64,000 nt of DNA. It comes from Aquirufa beregesia. GTDB lineage: Bacteria; Bacteroidota; Bacteroidia; Cytophagales; Spirosomataceae. Position 1 is the first letter of the stretch; every line of letters begins with the position of its first letter. The notes under the pieces are model-generated. The model had not been told where the DNA came from. It saw only the letters and a program-made list of their open reading frames with translations, and did not search any database. The DNA lies in assembly GCF_011090385.1 (NCBI RefSeq), contig NZ_SEWW01000006.1, positions 124,001 to 188,000 of the forward strand, given 5' to 3'. Of this stretch, positions 61,970 to 64,000 are shown piece after piece. The translations under genes and the position numbers were made by a program.

Positions 61970-63769
61970 ATGGCTAAGAGACACGAGAAATTTGGAGAAG
62001 GAGCAGATCCTAAAGATGCCAGAAAAATCAATAAAGAGGGAATTCGCAAAGCATTACGCATTTACAAATTCATTTTACCTTATAAATGGACATTCATAGC
62101 AGGAATGTTCTTTTTGTTTTTTTCCAATTTAACTACCTTAAGTTTCCCTTTGCTGATTGGAGAAATGACCAAAGTGATGGAGGGTAAATCTCAATTTTCC
62201 ATTAATCAGGTAACCATCTTCTTTTTTTCCATCTTAGTCATTCAGGCAGTATTATCCTTTTTTAGGATCTATACCTTTGCCCAAGTATCGGAAAAGGCGA
62301 TGAAAGACGTTCGTCAACATCTCTATTCTAAAATAATAACTCTCCCTATTTTTCAATTTGAAAAACGTCGTGTTGGGGAAATGATGAGTAGAATAACCTC
62401 AGATATTACTCAATTACAAGACGTACTTTCCATTACACTGGCTGAATTTTTCAGACAAATATTTACCCTAGTAGGTGGTATTGCCTTGATTACCTATATA
62501 TCCTGGAAACTGACATTATTCATGTTGGCTACATTCCCTGTCTTGGTCATAGCGGCATTGGTATTTGGCCGTTTTATTCGCAAGGTTTCCAAAAAATCTC
62601 AAGATGAATTGGCATCCACCAACATTATCGTTGAAGAAACCTTTCAATCCATTCAGGCCGTTAAGTCATTTACCAATGAAAAATGGGAAGTTAATCGGTA
62701 TACTCAATCCCTAAATTTAGTTGTAGAACAAGCTTTAAAGGCAGCAACCTTTCGAGGAGGATTTGTTAGTTTTATCATCTTTGCTCTTTTTGGGGGTATT
62801 GTAGGAGTGGTTTGGTATGGTGCTCAATTGGTTTCATCTGGGGATTTAATCTTAGCTGAACTGTTAACTTTTATTTTTTATACAGCATTTATAGGGGGAT
62901 CAGTGGGTGGACTAGGTGACATTTATGCTCAGTTACAAAAAACCATTGGGGCATCTGAAAGAATTTTAGAAATTCTGGATGACCAATCAGAAATAAGCAT
63001 TGAAAATGAATCCGAGGCAGAGATTCCATTTGGAAGAATAGAAGTAAAAGATTTACATTTTACCTATCCAGGTAGGCCGAATGTCCCTATTTTGAAAGGC
63101 ATTAATTTCTCCATTGAACCTGGAGAGAAAGTAGCCATTGTGGGTAGTTCTGGAACAGGTAAATCAACATTGGCACAATTGTTCATGCGTTTTTATGAAC
63201 CCAATGCTGGAAAAATACTATTGGGTGAACAAGATATTCAAACTTTTGATGTGAGTGATTGGAGAAAATTAGTGGCTTTGGTACCACAAGAAGTTTTATT
63301 GTTTGGAGGAAGTATCCGTGAAAACATTGCCTATGGTAAGCCGGGGGCATCTTTTGAGGAGATAGAAAAAGCTGCTGAATTAGCGTTTGCGAAACAATTC
63401 ATCGAATCGTTTCCTGAGAAGTGGGAAACCTTGGTTGGGGAAAGAGGTGTTAAACTATCTGGAGGACAAAGACAGCGCATTGCCATTGCACGAGCTATTT
63501 TGAAAAACCCTAAATTTTTATTGTTGGATGAGGCGACTAGTGCTTTAGATTCTGAATCGGAAAAATGGGTTCAATCCGCTTTGGAAGAATTAATGAAAAA
63601 TCGGACTAGTTTAATCATAGCTCACCGCTTATCTACGATTCGTTCTGCTGACAAAATCATAGTCATGCAAGAAGGTCAGATTGTTGAAACAGGGAATCAT
63701 GAGGAATTGATGAATCTGAACGATGGAATTTATCAAAAAATGGTCAAATTGCAGTCTGATCATATCTAA
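61970..63769 (+). CDS. ABC exporter, MsbA-like
   Basis: A 599-residue half-transporter: six membrane helices in residues 40-335 and one nucleotide-binding domain from about 365 with Walker A GSSGTGKST, signature LSGGQRQR, Walker B FLLLDEATSALDS and the H-loop AHRLS. The ATG at 61970 gives MAKRHEKFGEG (a frame from 61913 overlapping gldB is rejected). Probably forms a homodimer; the MsbA-like arrangement suggests lipid or multidrug export. The gap to gldB is 4 bases, so they form one transcription unit. Confidence 0.92.
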   Translation: MAKRHEKFGEGADPKDARKINKEGIRKALRIYKFILPYKWTFIAGMFFLFFSNLTTLSFPLLIGEMTKVMEGKSQFSINQVTIFFFSILVIQAVLSFFRIYTFAQVSEKAMKDVRQHLYSKIITLPIFQFEKRRVGEMMSRITSDITQLQDVLSITLAEFFRQIFTLVGGIALITYISWKLTLFMLATFPVLVIAALVFGRFIRKVSKKSQDELASTNIIVEETFQSIQAVKSFTNEKWEVNRYTQSLNLVVEQALKAATFRGGFVSFIIFALFGGIVGVVWYGAQLVSSGDLILAELLTFIFYTAFIGGSVGGLGDIYAQLQKTIGASERILEILDDQSEISIENESEAEIPFGRIEVKDLHFTYPGRPNVPILKGINFSIEPGEKVAIVGSSGTGKSTLAQLFMRFYEPNAGKILLGEQDIQTFDVSDWRKLVALVPQEVLLFGGSIRENIAYGKPGASFEEIEKAAELAFAKQFIESFPEKWETLVGERGVKLSGGQRQRIAIARAILKNPKFLLLDEATSALDSESEKWVQSALEELMKNRTSLIIAHRLSTIRSADKIIVMQEGQIVETGNHEELMNLNDGIYQKMVKLQSDHI

Positions 63770-63773
63770 GAAG

Positions 63774-64000
63774 ATGGAGCATAAAGCACCTAGTTTGTCT
63801 GACTTTGACCTTAGACCCACACCTTGTAGAATGGAGGTACTGGGTTTATTGCAATCACATGAATACGCCTTAAGTCAGGGCGATATTGAGCAGGAATTAA
63901 GTAGTCAATTTGACCGTGTAACGGTGTATCGTACGCTCAAGACATTCTTAGGTCAAGGGCTTATCCATAAAGTCTTGGATGATATAGGAGGCATCAAATA
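63774..64000 (+). CDS. Fur family transcription regulator (partial)
   Basis: The first 75 residues of a Fur-family protein, cut by the window edge. MEHKAPSLSDFDLRPTPCRMEVLGLLQSHEYALSQ is followed by SSQFDRVTVYRTLKTFLGQGLIHKV: the winged helix of the family. The metal-binding C-terminus is outside the window, so Fur, Zur or PerR cannot be told apart. It begins 4 bases after the ABC exporter stop. Confidence 0.85.
   Translation, partial: MEHKAPSLSDFDLRPTPCRMEVLGLLQSHEYALSQGDIEQELSSQFDRVTVYRTLKTFLGQGLIHKVLDDIGGIK

Overview
The window is AT-rich chromosomal DNA from a Bacteroidota bacterium, most likely of the order Cytophagales (Spirosomataceae-like; genus not provable from sequence alone). Pointers are two proteins with type IX secretion C-terminal sorting domains, the gliding lipoprotein GldB, tandem ExbD genes, a biosynthetic fold-III arginine decarboxylase of the Bacteroidota type, Mpl, CrtZ, a conserved DUF2795 acidic protein, and promoter elements of the Bacteroidota form TAnnTTTG. 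Coding density is high and many neighbouring genes overlap or abut. I see no insertion sequence, prophage, integrase, CRISPR array, tRNA or rRNA.

Layout. 1-1022: end of a T9SS cargo gene facing an SDR oxidoreductase. 1091-7126 (minus): exbB-exbD-exbD-tonB, then a small membrane protein, a PstS-like lipoprotein and a TPR protein; an energy-transduction locus. 7481-10481: DciA-like DUF721 gene, then a tightly overlapping minus-strand trio GT2 / polysaccharide deacetylase / GT87. 10568-17772: LD-carboxypeptidase, YifB/ComM ATPase, thioredoxin-like protein, M28 peptidase, a divergent FtsZ, CutC. 17953-23793: DUF2795, glpD, TPR protein, ribH, aspartate kinase, serS. 23786-27344: a sensor kinase/response regulator pair divergent from a Met/His-rich T9SS cargo gene. 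27345-27598: palindromic repeats. 27599-35332: ruvB, glpF-glpK, a 40-residue lipoprotein, arginine decarboxylase, mpl, DUF349. 35552-41755: ettA, DUF486, MoxR ATPase, a two-domain pectin enzyme, DUF1569 and DUF1566 genes. 42203-47976: a TonB-like paralogue, a giant periplasmic TPR protein and a beta-barrel protein. 48015-54713: gpsA, HIT, kup, dienelactone hydrolase, a redox/copper-type lipoprotein with an AlbA_2 partner. 54839-58170: cysH-cysD-cysN and crtZ. 58303-64000: valS-gldB-ABC exporter-fur.

How parts fit. Glycerol uptake and use are covered by glpF-glpK, glpD and gpsA in three places. Sulfate assimilation runs through ATP sulfurylase (CysDN) to a four-cysteine APS-type CysH with no APS kinase visible. 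LdcA and Mpl are both murein-recycling functions. The two places that look most like undescribed systems are the GT2-deacetylase-GT87 trio, which has the enzyme logic of ArnC-ArnD-ArnT or FlmF2-NaxD-FlmK (lipid-linked amino-sugar transfer), and the TonB-like/TPR/barrel trio, whose transducer is a recognisable but C-terminally divergent copy of the TonB at 4205-5026. Several transcription signals lie inside coding ends of convergent genes, notably a terminator inside the glpD 3' end.
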